Assembly (NCBI GenBank): GCA_019638455.1
Contig: JAHBTU010000003.1
Span: forward strand, 434,001 to 498,000
Direction of reading: 5' to 3'
Source: Saprospiraceae bacterium
Lineage (GTDB): Bacteria; Bacteroidota; Bacteroidia; Chitinophagales; Saprospiraceae
DNA: 64,000 bases
Position numbers and translations under genes: made by a program. Of this stretch, positions 18,079-26,844 are shown piece after piece. The notes below the pieces were generated by a model that ran no database searches, was not told the DNA's origin, and saw only the letters and a program-made list of their open reading frames with translations. Position 1 is the stretch's first letter, and the number at the start of each line of letters is the position of its first letter.

Positions 18079-19290
18079 ATGAATAAAGCATTTTTCGTTC
18101 TACTCCTCCTTCCCGTCGCGCTTGCAGCCCAACCCGTTCGTCGCGACTCAACTCTCCAAGCTCTCCTCCTTGGAAGCCAATACGCCGCCAGCGTGCTGCT
18201 CCGCCCCGAAGGCCCGTCGCGCTGCGACTACGACTGGTCTAGCGGCCAATGGCGCGACTATGAACCTGCCTGGCACACTGGTCAGGTCATCTGGGGCATT
18301 TTGGAAGCTCAGAAAATCACGGGCGACACCTCGGCACTACCCGCCGCTCGCCGAGCTGGAGACTGGTGGAAAACACTGGAAATCAAAGACCACCCCACAC
18401 TTGCGGGTTTTCTTCGAGCCATTCACGGTGCCGAAGTGGGCGAACTCATCAACTTCACCACGCTGGCAGACGGCACACCCGGGCTATTTGAGCTCAGCCG
18501 TGTCACGGGCGACCGCTCCTACGCCGACGTGGCCACAAGAGCAGGTGACTGGGCGATGCAACACCTATTCATCCCTGAAACAGGCCTGATGTACGACCTT
18601 GTGGACCCCGCGACGGGCGAAATTTTGAAAGACCACAGCCCACACTTCCAGAAAGAAAAAGAACTGAGCATCAACGAGGTGGCGCGGCCTAACACCGAGG
18701 GCTTCCTTTACGCCGATATGTATCGCCACACAAGCGAGCAGCGTTACCTTGATTTTTTTCTGCGGCAGTGCGACACGTTGGTGGCCCGCCAGTCGCCCAA
18801 TGGTTTTTGGATGGATTTTCACCCGAACAAGGCCGAGACAGGGCGCATTCACCCGCGCTTCAACCTGTGGTTGGCAGAAAGCCTGCTTGTGGCTTTTGAA
18901 TTGACCCAAAACGAACGCTACCGCGAGGCAGCCCTGCGCACCGCTCGTGCGGTGCAGCGTTGGCCGACCAAAGACGGCCAGATATACTACACCAACTACG
19001 CCGACGGGCGGCGCGACGCCAGCTCCATCTGCGGCTCGGCGGTGGCCTTTGCAGGGATTGTTTGGCTGAAATTCAGAAAAATGGGCTATGCTGAATTTGA
19101 CCGCGATATTGACCGGGCGGCACGCTGGGTAGTGCAAAACCAGTTTCCTCTAAACCACCCCGACCCCAATCTGCGCGGCGCATTTTTGGAGACTTGGGTA
19201 AAAAACGAGGGGGGGCGGGCGCGGGTCTATGTGCGCGACATCGCCACTGCGTTCGGACTGCGGTTTTTGGCGGAGTATTCTCTCCCTTGA
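18079..19290 (+). CDS. Secreted alpha/alpha-barrel protein, glycoside-hydrolase-like
   Basis: 403 residues from the ATG at 18079, which starts a signal peptide (MNKAFFVLLLLPVALAAQ). The rest is a helix-rich six-hairpin pattern with repeated aromatic/Trp segments (WHTGQVIWGILEAQKITGD, ARRAGDWWKTLEIKD, WAMQHLFIPETGLMYDLVD, RTARAVQRWPTKDGQIYYT, SICGSAVAFAGIVWLK). This fold is shared by GH88/GH105 unsaturated uronyl hydrolases and several other families. The pectin setting makes removal of unsaturated uronic acids attractive, but the catalytic Asp pair could not be fixed by eye. It lies 36 bp before a GH28 gene on the same strand, probably one operon. Confidence 0.55.
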   Translation: MNKAFFVLLLLPVALAAQPVRRDSTLQALLLGSQYAASVLLRPEGPSRCDYDWSSGQWRDYEPAWHTGQVIWGILEAQKITGDTSALPAARRAGDWWKTLEIKDHPTLAGFLRAIHGAEVGELINFTTLADGTPGLFELSRVTGDRSYADVATRAGDWAMQHLFIPETGLMYDLVDPATGEILKDHSPHFQKEKELSINEVARPNTEGFLYADMYRHTSEQRYLDFFLRQCDTLVARQSPNGFWMDFHPNKAETGRIHPRFNLWLAESLLVAFELTQNERYREAALRTARAVQRWPTKDGQIYYTNYADGRRDASSICGSAVAFAGIVWLKFRKMGYAEFDRDIDRAARWVVQNQFPLNHPDPNLRGAFLETWVKNEGGRARVYVRDIATAFGLRFLAEYSLP

Positions 19291-19326
19291 TTCAGGGCAA
19301 TGTCGTGGAAAACTCGTCTTTTCAGC

Positions 19327-20652
19327 ATGAAAAACGTCGTGTTGCTGTTCCTTTCTCTACCAATATGTCTTTTTGCCCAGCCTTTCAACGTCCGCGACTT
19401 CGGGGCCAAAGGCGACGGCCAGACGCTCGACACGCGCGCTATTCAAGCCACAATTGACCGAGCTGCCGCACAAGGCGGGGGAGTGGTCCAGATACCCGCC
19501 GGACAATTCTTGAGCGGCACCATCTTCCTGAAATCCAATATCGAACTCAACCTTTCGCCGGGTGCCGTTTTGCTCGGCAGCGACAACCTTGCCGACTACG
19601 ACACCGCGCATCCGCACCTCGTTTTTGTGGAAAATGCTCAAAATATCGCCCTCTCTGGCACAGGCAAAATAGACGGTCAAGGATATCGCTTTTTCGATAC
19701 CCTGCAACCTACCTGGACGGCCAAGCTCCGCCCCGCACCTTGGATTCTGTTTGAAAACTGTTCGCGCTTGCGCATCCGCGACATACAGCTCCACAATTCG
19801 CCCGCCCACGTCTTAGTCTTGAAAAAATGCGACGACGCGGCGATAAACGGTATCAGCATCCGCTGCGACCTGCGAAGCCCCAACACCGACGGCATTGACA
19901 TCACCGACTCTCGCAACGTGATGATAGCCAATTGCTACCTCGAATCCGGCGACGACCTCATCTGCCTCAAATCGCACGAACGCTGGGTCGAAAACATCAC
20001 CGTCACCAACTGTATCCTCGTCAGCGACGACGCAGCCATAAAATTCGGCACAGGCTCTCATGTCGGCGTGCGAAATAGCACGTTCAGCAACATCGCCATA
20101 CACGGCACACGCTACGGCATCGCGTTGTTTATGATTGACGGCGGCACCCACGAACACTGTATCTTTGAAAACATCACCATCCGCAACGGCTCGCGCTGGA
20201 AAAACGACTACCCGATTTTTGTGGATATCCACCGACGCACGCCCAGCAGCAAAGTCGGGCGCATCAAGGACATCCACTTCCGCAACCTCAGCATCCAGAC
20301 CAGCGGCAACATCCTCGTGGCCGGCCAGCCCAGCCACCCGCTCGAAGACCTCGTGTTCGACAACCTCCATATAACCCTCACCAGCTGCAGCGATGTGACC
20401 CGCTACAGCCAAAAACCACGCGGCAACAAAACACTGCAACCTGACCCCGAACTCGTGGATTACGCACAAGTGCCTGCACACTTTACCATAGCCCATGTGC
20501 AGGGACTTAAAATAAACAACATAGCCCTCCGAAAAGGCAGAAAACTGAACGCCTGCGACCGCGACGCTTTTTGGCTCAAAGACCTGCAAGGCGACGACAT
20601 CGGCAAATTGGACATCGGGACTGGATTGAAACAAAGCATTGTTAGAGGCTGA
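19327..20652 (+). CDS. Glycoside hydrolase family 28 (polygalacturonase-like)
   Basis: 441 residues with a signal peptide (MKNVVLLFLSLPICLFAQ; ATG at 19327). N-terminal pectin-lyase-fold motif FNVRDFGAKGDGQT is followed by a beta-helix with the GH28 catalytic motifs NTDGIDITD and ESGDDLICLKS, and GTGSHVGVR in the place of the usual GHG. The final RxK motif appears as GTRYGIALF, with no Lys two residues on, so substrate contact may differ from classical endo-polygalacturonase. The product probably acts in the periplasm on oligogalacturonides imported by the locus receptor. A second GH28 gene follows uxuA. Confidence 0.85.
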   Translation: MKNVVLLFLSLPICLFAQPFNVRDFGAKGDGQTLDTRAIQATIDRAAAQGGGVVQIPAGQFLSGTIFLKSNIELNLSPGAVLLGSDNLADYDTAHPHLVFVENAQNIALSGTGKIDGQGYRFFDTLQPTWTAKLRPAPWILFENCSRLRIRDIQLHNSPAHVLVLKKCDDAAINGISIRCDLRSPNTDGIDITDSRNVMIANCYLESGDDLICLKSHERWVENITVTNCILVSDDAAIKFGTGSHVGVRNSTFSNIAIHGTRYGIALFMIDGGTHEHCIFENITIRNGSRWKNDYPIFVDIHRRTPSSKVGRIKDIHFRNLSIQTSGNILVAGQPSHPLEDLVFDNLHITLTSCSDVTRYSQKPRGNKTLQPDPELVDYAQVPAHFTIAHVQGLKINNIALRKGRKLNACDRDAFWLKDLQGDDIGKLDIGTGLKQSIVRG

Positions 20653-20753
20653 GGTTGTTGAAACTTGATTGAGACCTCACGGTTTTCCAAGCACTTCTCC
20701 GAAAGCTACTCAATAATCTCAACGGCGCAGCCGCTCAACATCCTCAACAAAGT

Positions 20754-21941
20754 ATGCGACACATCGAACAAACCTGGCGCTGGTTTGGCCCAAATGACCC
20801 CGTTTCTCTGCAAGACGTGCGGCAAGCAGGCGCAACGGGTATTGTCACCGCCCTGCACCACATCCCCAACGGACAGGCGTGGGAATTAGCCGAAATTTTG
20901 AAGCGAAAAACAGCTGTTGAAGCCGCTGGGCTTGCCTTTTCGGTTGTTGAGAGCATACCCGTGCATGAAGACATCAAAAAACGCACGGGCCGCTACCGGC
21001 ATTGGCTCGAAAACTACAAAATCTCGCTCCGCAACCTCGGCGCAGCAGGCATCCCTACCGTGTGCTACAACTTTATGCCCGTGCTCGACTGGACGCGCAC
21101 CAACCTAGCCTGCCGCATTGAAGATGGCTCGGAGGCCCTGCGATTCGACATGGTGGAAATCGCTGCTTTCGACATTTTTATGTTGAAAAGAAAAAACGCT
21201 GACCGCGATTACACGCCCGAAGTGCTGTCAAATGCCGAAAAATGGATTGAACACGCTTCCGAAACTGACAAACAACGCCTCATACGCAATATCATCGCTG
21301 GGCTGCCCGGCTCAGAGGAGACCTACACCGTTGACAATTTCCGCGACACGCTCGCCACTTACGAGGGCATCACCGCCGACGTGCTGCGCACACACTTGGT
21401 GGAATTTTTGCGCGACGTAGCACCCGCAGCCGAAGAAGCAGGTGTTCGATTGGCCATACACCCTGACGACCCGCCCTTTCCGATATTTGGCCTGCCCCGC
21501 GTAGTCAGCACCGCCGCCGACGTGGAGGCCGTATATGCCGCCTACGATTCGCCATTCAATGGCCTGTGCTACTGCACGGGTTCGTTCGGGGCGCGAGCCG
21601 ACAATGACAACTTGCCCGCCATGTTCCGCCAATTGGGGCACCGCGCCAACTTTCTGCACCTTCGCCAGGTACAACTCGAACCAGACGGCTCTTTCTACGA
21701 AGCCAACCACCTCGAAGGCAGTCACGACGTGTACCAAATCATGTTGGAAATCGTGCGCGAACAGCAGCGCCGCGAACACCCCATCCCGATGCGCCCCGAC
21801 CATGGTCACCGGATGCTCGACGACCTCCGCAAAACAGGTGGCAATCCCGGCTACACCGCCATCGGGCGGCTGCGCGGGCTAGCCGAGCTGCGCGGATTGG
21901 AAATGGGCATCGTTCGAAGCCTATTTGACAATAAAACATGA
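20754..21941 (+). CDS. uxuA: Mannonate dehydratase
   Basis: Cytoplasmic enzyme converting D-mannonate to 2-keto-3-deoxygluconate (KDG), 395 residues, the normal family length. UxuA landmarks: start MRHIEQTWRWFGPNDPVSL, then TGIVTALHHIPNG, VCYNFMPVLDWTRT, LAIHPDDPPFPIFGLPR, CTGSFGARADND and MRPDHGHRML near the end, where the His and Cys residues bind the metal. The gene overlaps the next one by 4 bp (ATGA), so the two are translationally coupled. It uses the product of uxuB, and its own product is the substrate of the KDG kinase at 25837. Confidence 0.93.
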   Translation: MRHIEQTWRWFGPNDPVSLQDVRQAGATGIVTALHHIPNGQAWELAEILKRKTAVEAAGLAFSVVESIPVHEDIKKRTGRYRHWLENYKISLRNLGAAGIPTVCYNFMPVLDWTRTNLACRIEDGSEALRFDMVEIAAFDIFMLKRKNADRDYTPEVLSNAEKWIEHASETDKQRLIRNIIAGLPGSEETYTVDNFRDTLATYEGITADVLRTHLVEFLRDVAPAAEEAGVRLAIHPDDPPFPIFGLPRVVSTAADVEAVYAAYDSPFNGLCYCTGSFGARADNDNLPAMFRQLGHRANFLHLRQVQLEPDGSFYEANHLEGSHDVYQIMLEIVREQQRREHPIPMRPDHGHRMLDDLRKTGGNPGYTAIGRLRGLAELRGLEMGIVRSLFDNKT

Positions 21942-23281
21942 AAATCCAATCCGTTTTGCTGGCTTTATTGGCGCTGGCACTTGCTTGCCATACCACTCGT
22001 TTCACGGTAAAAAATGCCGCTCGACAGGCTACCCGTGCTTGGGAAACCCAGCCTCGCGACATCCTGCGAAACGTTCGGCCTCCCGTGTTCCCGCCACGCG
22101 ATTTTCATGTCTCGCTTGAAACAAACGCGGATTCATGGGCAAAAAACTGCCGTGCGGCCATTCAGAACGCCATTGATGCCTGCCACGAAGGAGGAGGGGG
22201 AAGAGTGGTGTTGCCCGCTGGAAATTACCTGTCCGACGGGCCGCTTCAGTTGAAATCGAATGTCCGTTTACACTTGGACAGTGGCGCGACGCTGGTGTTC
22301 GACACGTTGCCCGGACAATACCTGCCGCTCGTGAAAGTGCGCTGGGAAGGCACGATATGCTGGAATTATTCACCGCTCATATACGCCTTTCAGCAAAAAA
22401 ACATCGCGCTCACAGGGGAGGGCCGCATCAACGGGCAATCGCTGTCCTATTGGAAGCACTGGCGCGCCCTCCAAGACCCCGCCAAAAAACGCCTCCGCCA
22501 AATGGGCAACGACCTCGTGCCCGAAAACGAACGCCGCTTCGGCGAAGGCTGGTGGTTGCGGCCCTCACTCATCGAGTTCTACCAATGCGAGAATGTGCTG
22601 GTGGAAGGGCTGACGCTCGAACAAAGCCCGTTCTGGACGCTGCACCCCGTATTCTGCAAAAACGTGACCCTTCGCAGGCTGCGCATCACGGGGGGCTACT
22701 GGAACGACGACGGCATTGACCCCGACTCCTGCGAGGATGTACTGATAGAAGACTGCGACATCCGCACCTACGACGATGCCATTTCCATCAAAGCCGGGCG
22801 GGACCAAGACGCTTGGGGCCGCCCCGGTTCGCGCCGCATCCTCGTGCGCCGCTGTACCCTGCGCTCCGAAAAAGCAAACGCATTATGCATCGGTTCTGAA
22901 CTGTCGGGCGGCGTGGAGCAGGTTTTTGCGAAAAACTGCCACATCAGCCGCTCCCGCTACGGGCTGAATTTCAAGACCAACAACGACCGAGGAGGGTATG
23001 TGCAACACGTCTTCATCCGTGACGTTCAGGCCGACACCTGCTGGGAGAGCCTGTTGTTTTTCCAGACCAACTACCACTCCTATCGTGGCGGGAACTTCCC
23101 TACCCGGTTCAGCGACTTTTTTCTGCAAAACATAGATTGTCATATAGTTGACTCGTCGGCAATCCGCATGAACGGGCTGCCTGACGCGCCTATTCAGCGT
23201 GTTTTTTTGCAAAACGTGCGGGTGAAGCAGGCGGGCAGACCGGATGTGTTGGAGCAGGTACGGGAATTGGTGCTGGATTGA
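21938..23281 (+). CDS. GH28-family lipoprotein (exo-polygalacturonase-like)
   Basis: 447 residues starting MKIQSVLLALLALALACH, a lipoprotein signal with Cys 17 as the likely lipidation site. A beta-helix follows with the GH28 motifs NDDGIDPDSCEDV, YDDAISIKAGRD, IGSELSGGV and SRYGLNFKTNNDRGG, where R and K of the last catalytic motif are both present. The NDDGIDPDS form and the long insert WKHWRALQDPAKKRL suit an exo-acting enzyme on galacturonides (inference). The start codon overlaps the uxuA stop. As a lipoprotein it is probably anchored at the outer membrane or its periplasmic face. Confidence 0.85.
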   Translation: MKIQSVLLALLALALACHTTRFTVKNAARQATRAWETQPRDILRNVRPPVFPPRDFHVSLETNADSWAKNCRAAIQNAIDACHEGGGGRVVLPAGNYLSDGPLQLKSNVRLHLDSGATLVFDTLPGQYLPLVKVRWEGTICWNYSPLIYAFQQKNIALTGEGRINGQSLSYWKHWRALQDPAKKRLRQMGNDLVPENERRFGEGWWLRPSLIEFYQCENVLVEGLTLEQSPFWTLHPVFCKNVTLRRLRITGGYWNDDGIDPDSCEDVLIEDCDIRTYDDAISIKAGRDQDAWGRPGSRRILVRRCTLRSEKANALCIGSELSGGVEQVFAKNCHISRSRYGLNFKTNNDRGGYVQHVFIRDVQADTCWESLLFFQTNYHSYRGGNFPTRFSDFFLQNIDCHIVDSSAIRMNGLPDAPIQRVFLQNVRVKQAGRPDVLEQVRELVLD

Positions 23282-23378
23282 GAACGCTGGGTGGGCCGGC
23301 CTGTGGCAAAGGTGCCCCAACCCCGTTCGGCACATTATGCCCTTGTCCCGAAAAATATCCGGTAGCATGCCCCAAGGC

Positions 23379-24623
23379 TCACCAGCCCTCTACCACAGTG
23401 AGCTGTTGCAAAAAGTCGGGGTCCAATGTAACCCCCCATCCCGGTCCCAGCGGGATGGGCATTCGACCGTGCTCGACGCTAAGGTTGGGGGCGTACACTT
23501 TTTTCAGGTAATCGTTAGGCTGCCACTCCTGAAACCTCGGCATATTGGGCGTGATGGCGGCCAAGTGTAGCATTGGCGCGTGCAAATGCCCGACGTGGGG
23601 GCTGTGCGGCGCGATTTGCAGCCCGTGCTCGGCAGCTGTGCGGGCCACGCGCAAGGCGCGAGCAAAGCCACCTGTGTACATTAGGTCGGGCTGCACGACA
23701 TCAACGGTGCGCTCGGCAATCATGCGCCGCCAGATGGGCATGGCGCTGTCCTGCTCGCCGCCGGCAATGCTGATTTTAAGGCGTTTGGTTGCTTGGCGGG
23801 TCAGCTCGTACTCGCGGAAGGGGCAGGGCTCTTCCCATATTTCATACCCTTCGGCGTGCAAGCGGCGGCCGATGTGGAGGATGTCATTCAGATTTTCGTA
23901 AGAACCGTTGGCATCAGCATAGAGCGTGAAATCGTCGCCCGCTATTTTTCGGAAGAGCGGGATGATGGCCTCCGTTCGGCCGGGCACAGGGTCGGGGGCC
24001 ATTCGTCCGCCGATTTTTACTTTCATGGCCCGAACGCCCAGTTCGCGGGCTTTTTCAACGGCTTTTTGGGCATACTCTTCCGGGGTGCTTTTCCGGTCAA
24101 AGGTGGTGTAGTAGGTTTCCACGTCGCGTCGAATCAAGGTGCCGTAGAGCTCGGCCACTGGCTTGCCTGCCAGTGTGCCGAGCAGCCCCAGCGCTGCGAT
24201 TTCGACGTGTCCGATGCAGTTCCAGAGCGGCATGCCGCAGTATTTGTAGTTGCGCTCGTCGCGGTAGCAAGCTTCCACGAGTGCCTCTATGTCGCGCAGG
24301 TCTTTCCCAATGAAAAACGGTGCGACGAGGCCGTTGAAGATGCCGCGCAGGTATTGGATGCGGCTGTTGGCGGGTATGGTGTAGGCCGCGTCGTTGGTCA
24401 CTATGCGAACAAACCAAGCGCGGTTTTCGTCCCAACCCTCTTTTTTGAGCAGTTCGATACGGCGTGGCACCACGGGGCTGGGCAGTATTTGACAAAAATC
24501 AATCAGCGGGGTGGGTGTATCTTCTTCTGAAAAGTTGAGCCATTCGGCCTGCACAACATCGGGCGCAGCCAGCGAACCTGCCAGGAGTGTGACAGTTTTT
24601 TTGAAGAAAGAGCGGCGAAACAT
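23379..24623 (-). CDS. Enolase-superfamily sugar-acid dehydratase-like protein with Tat-like signal
   Basis: 414 residues from the ATG at 24623, which opens FRRSFFKKTVTLLAGSLA, a twin-Arg-like export signal; an upstream start would add eight residues. The mandelate racemase/muconate lactonising fold is clear: the KxK base in RAMKVKIGG, metal ligands in YADANGSYE, WEEPCPF and AGGEQDS, and the late His in APHSPHVGH. Family members dehydrate or epimerise sugar acids such as galactarate, rhamnonate or gluconate. The exact substrate is not readable. It is the last gene of the uxaC operon, 51 bp after glycerate kinase. Export of such an enzyme is unusual, though it recurs in Bacteroidota polysaccharide loci. 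Confidence 0.8.
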   Translation of the reverse strand: MFRRSFFKKTVTLLAGSLAAPDVVQAEWLNFSEEDTPTPLIDFCQILPSPVVPRRIELLKKEGWDENRAWFVRIVTNDAAYTIPANSRIQYLRGIFNGLVAPFFIGKDLRDIEALVEACYRDERNYKYCGMPLWNCIGHVEIAALGLLGTLAGKPVAELYGTLIRRDVETYYTTFDRKSTPEEYAQKAVEKARELGVRAMKVKIGGRMAPDPVPGRTEAIIPLFRKIAGDDFTLYADANGSYENLNDILHIGRRLHAEGYEIWEEPCPFREYELTRQATKRLKISIAGGEQDSAMPIWRRMIAERTVDVVQPDLMYTGGFARALRVARTAAEHGLQIAPHSPHVGHLHAPMLHLAAITPNMPRFQEWQPNDYLKKVYAPNLSVEHGRMPIPLGPGWGVTLDPDFLQQLTVVEGW

Positions 24624-24674
24624 GGGGGCTGTTAGTGTTTTTAGCAAAAAGACGCAAAAGTTGGTTCTTCGCCC

Positions 24675-25826
24675 TTAGTGACGGCGCAGCAAATCTTGAA
24701 CTAGGTTTTTTTCGTCGAAGACACGGCGTGCGGTTCGTTCCAGCTGTTCCGCTGTACGGGGGAGCAGTGTGTGGAGCGGTGTGTCGGGCGCGGCATCATC
24801 GTTGATGCCGAAGGCTGCGCGAAGTCCGGTTTTGGCTATTTGTGCTGCGTCCGCTTCCAATTTTCCGCAAAAAGCCAGCACCGGGATGCCGTGATGTTTG
24901 GCCCGGCGGCAAAGCTGATGAATCAGTTTGCCATTTGCTGTTTGCCCATCAATCGCACCTTCTCCTGTGATTATCGCATCGGCCCAGGCTAATTTTTGGC
25001 CAAAATCAAGCAGGTCCATCACTGTGTCGGCGCCGGGCCGCAGTTCGGCACCCAAAAAAAGACGGGTGCCGTAGCCCATGCCACCAGCGGCACCGCTTCC
25101 GGGCAGGTCGGGCGCGAAGTCGTACCCGTGTTGAGCAGCTACGGCTGCGAAGTGGCGCAGCCCGGCATCCAAATGCTCGATGGCGTCGTCGCTGGCACCT
25201 TTTTGACGGGCGTAGGTGTGTGCCGCACCGTTGGGGCCAAACAGGGGATTGGTCACGTCGCAAATGACCTGTATGCTTGCGGGGAAGGGTTGAGCTGGCG
25301 ATACGATTCGTTCGATAGCAGAAAGGTTGGCCCCGATTGGTGCGAGCGACACGCCGTTTTTGTCCAGAAAACGCCAGCCGAGGGCAGCGGCCATACCTGT
25401 TCCGGCATCGTTGGTGGCGCTACCACCGATGGCCAGCACCAGTTTTTGCACGCCGCGCTGCGCCGCATCGGCCATTTGCAGGCCTGTGCCGAAAGTGGTT
25501 GTCAGCAGCGGATTGCGCTCTTGTGGGGTCAACAATTGCAGGCCAGCGGTGCGGGCCATTTCGACGAAAGCAATGTGTCCATCAGGACTCAGCAGGTAAG
25601 AGGCCGTGAGAGGGCGGCGGAGGGGGTCGCAGGTCTGGATTTTGACGGTGGTGAGCTTTAAGTGCCCGGTCAGCACTTCGGCTGTGCCTTCACCGCCGTC
25701 GGCCAATGGGCAGCACACGATATGCGCGTGGGGCATCGCTGCCTGCACACCGCGTGCGAGCGCCTGACAAACGTCCGTCGCGGGAAGGGCATCCTTGAAG
25801 GAATCGGGTGCAATGAGTATTCGCAT
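24675..25826 (-). CDS. Glycerate kinase
   Basis: Phosphorylates D-glycerate, 383 residues, matching the GarK/GlxK family. Motifs: MRILIAPDSFKDALPAT at the start, CPLADGGEGTAEVL, AIGGSATNDAGTGMAAALG, GSGAAGGMGYG and ITGEGAIDGQT. Glycerate arises from hexarate (glucarate/galactarate) breakdown through tartronate semialdehyde, which suggests the locus also handles oxidised uronates, perhaps with the neighbouring dehydratase-like protein (inference). It lies 10 bp after the KDG kinase gene in the same operon. Confidence 0.92.
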   Translation of the reverse strand: MRILIAPDSFKDALPATDVCQALARGVQAAMPHAHIVCCPLADGGEGTAEVLTGHLKLTTVKIQTCDPLRRPLTASYLLSPDGHIAFVEMARTAGLQLLTPQERNPLLTTTFGTGLQMADAAQRGVQKLVLAIGGSATNDAGTGMAAALGWRFLDKNGVSLAPIGANLSAIERIVSPAQPFPASIQVICDVTNPLFGPNGAAHTYARQKGASDDAIEHLDAGLRHFAAVAAQHGYDFAPDLPGSGAAGGMGYGTRLFLGAELRPGADTVMDLLDFGQKLAWADAIITGEGAIDGQTANGKLIHQLCRRAKHHGIPVLAFCGKLEADAAQIAKTGLRAAFGINDDAAPDTPLHTLLPRTAEQLERTARRVFDEKNLVQDLLRRH

Positions 25827-25836
25827 GACAAGTTGC

Positions 25837-26841
25837 TCAGCGATTTACTTTCCCACCAGTATTGCCTGCCATCAAATCGCGCACCTCCACCTCGTCGCAC
25901 AAGTTGAAGTCTCCCGCAACATAGTGTTTGAAAGCGGCAGCGGCAGTTGCAAACTCGACTATTTGCTGTGTGTCGTCGCTCATTTTTCGCAACCCGTGTA
26001 TAAGGCCTGCCATGAAGGCATCGCCGCCCCCGATGCGGTCGAGCATATCGGGCAAATCGTATGATTGGGACATTCTTAGTTGAAGGCCATCGTGGAGCAA
26101 GCCTTGATAAGTGTTGTGTGAGGCCGAGATGCCGTCGCGCCGTGTCATGGCGATAAAACGCAGGCGAGGAAAAGTCTTTCCCACCATTGCAAGCAACGTA
26201 TCGGGTGAAGTTTCTTTGGTGCTATTGATGCCTAAGCAAGTGAGAAAAGATTTTCGGTCGCCGAGCAACACGTCGGCAAAGCCTACCAGCTCGGGCATCA
26301 CACTGGCTGGCGATGCGCCATATTTCCAAAGGCTTGCCCGATAGTTGAGGTCGCAAGAAACTTTCACATCAAGTTTCTTGGCTATTTCAAGTCCTTCCAT
26401 CAGGGTTTGGGCGGCGCCTTGCGACAGTGCGGGCGTGATGCCTGACCAATGGAGCCAATCAGCTTGCTCCAACGCGCTCTGCCAATCCAACATTCCGGGC
26501 TTTAGGTCTGCCATGCCACTGTGCGCACGGTCGTAGAGCACCTTCGACGCTCTTCGCCCGATGCCCTGTTCCAAGAAGTAAATACCCAGACGTTCACCTC
26601 CGCGCTTGCAATGGCTGATGTCCACTCCTTGTTGAGCTAGTGCGCCCAGCGCAGCCTGCCCCAATTCGTTGTCAGGCACGCGGGTCAGAAAGGAGACCTG
26701 CTCGCCCCATTGAGCGAGAGATACGGCCACGTTGGCTTCGGAGCCGCCATAGACGGCATCGAATAGGCGAGCTTGCACGAAACGGTAGGCGTTGGGTGGC
26801 GATAGTCGCAGCAGAATTTCCCCGAAACAAAGTATTCGCAT
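25837..26841 (-). CDS. kdgK: 2-keto-3-deoxygluconate kinase (PfkB family)
   Basis: 334 residues, a ribokinase-type sugar kinase. The N-terminal motif is MRILCFGEILLRLSP with YGGSEANVAVSLAQWG for sugar binding. The C-terminal signature is DRIGGGDAFMAGLIHGL, in which the Asp is the catalytic base. KDG kinase is inferred from the operon: 3 bp downstream of glucuronate isomerase, with mannonate dehydratase in the same locus. It would turn KDG into KDPG for the Entner-Doudoroff aldolase, which is not in this window. Confidence 0.85.
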   Translation of the reverse strand: MRILCFGEILLRLSPPNAYRFVQARLFDAVYGGSEANVAVSLAQWGEQVSFLTRVPDNELGQAALGALAQQGVDISHCKRGGERLGIYFLEQGIGRRASKVLYDRAHSGMADLKPGMLDWQSALEQADWLHWSGITPALSQGAAQTLMEGLEIAKKLDVKVSCDLNYRASLWKYGASPASVMPELVGFADVLLGDRKSFLTCLGINSTKETSPDTLLAMVGKTFPRLRFIAMTRRDGISASHNTYQGLLHDGLQLRMSQSYDLPDMLDRIGGGDAFMAGLIHGLRKMSDDTQQIVEFATAAAAFKHYVAGDFNLCDEVEVRDLMAGNTGGKVNR

Positions 26842-26844
26842 GAA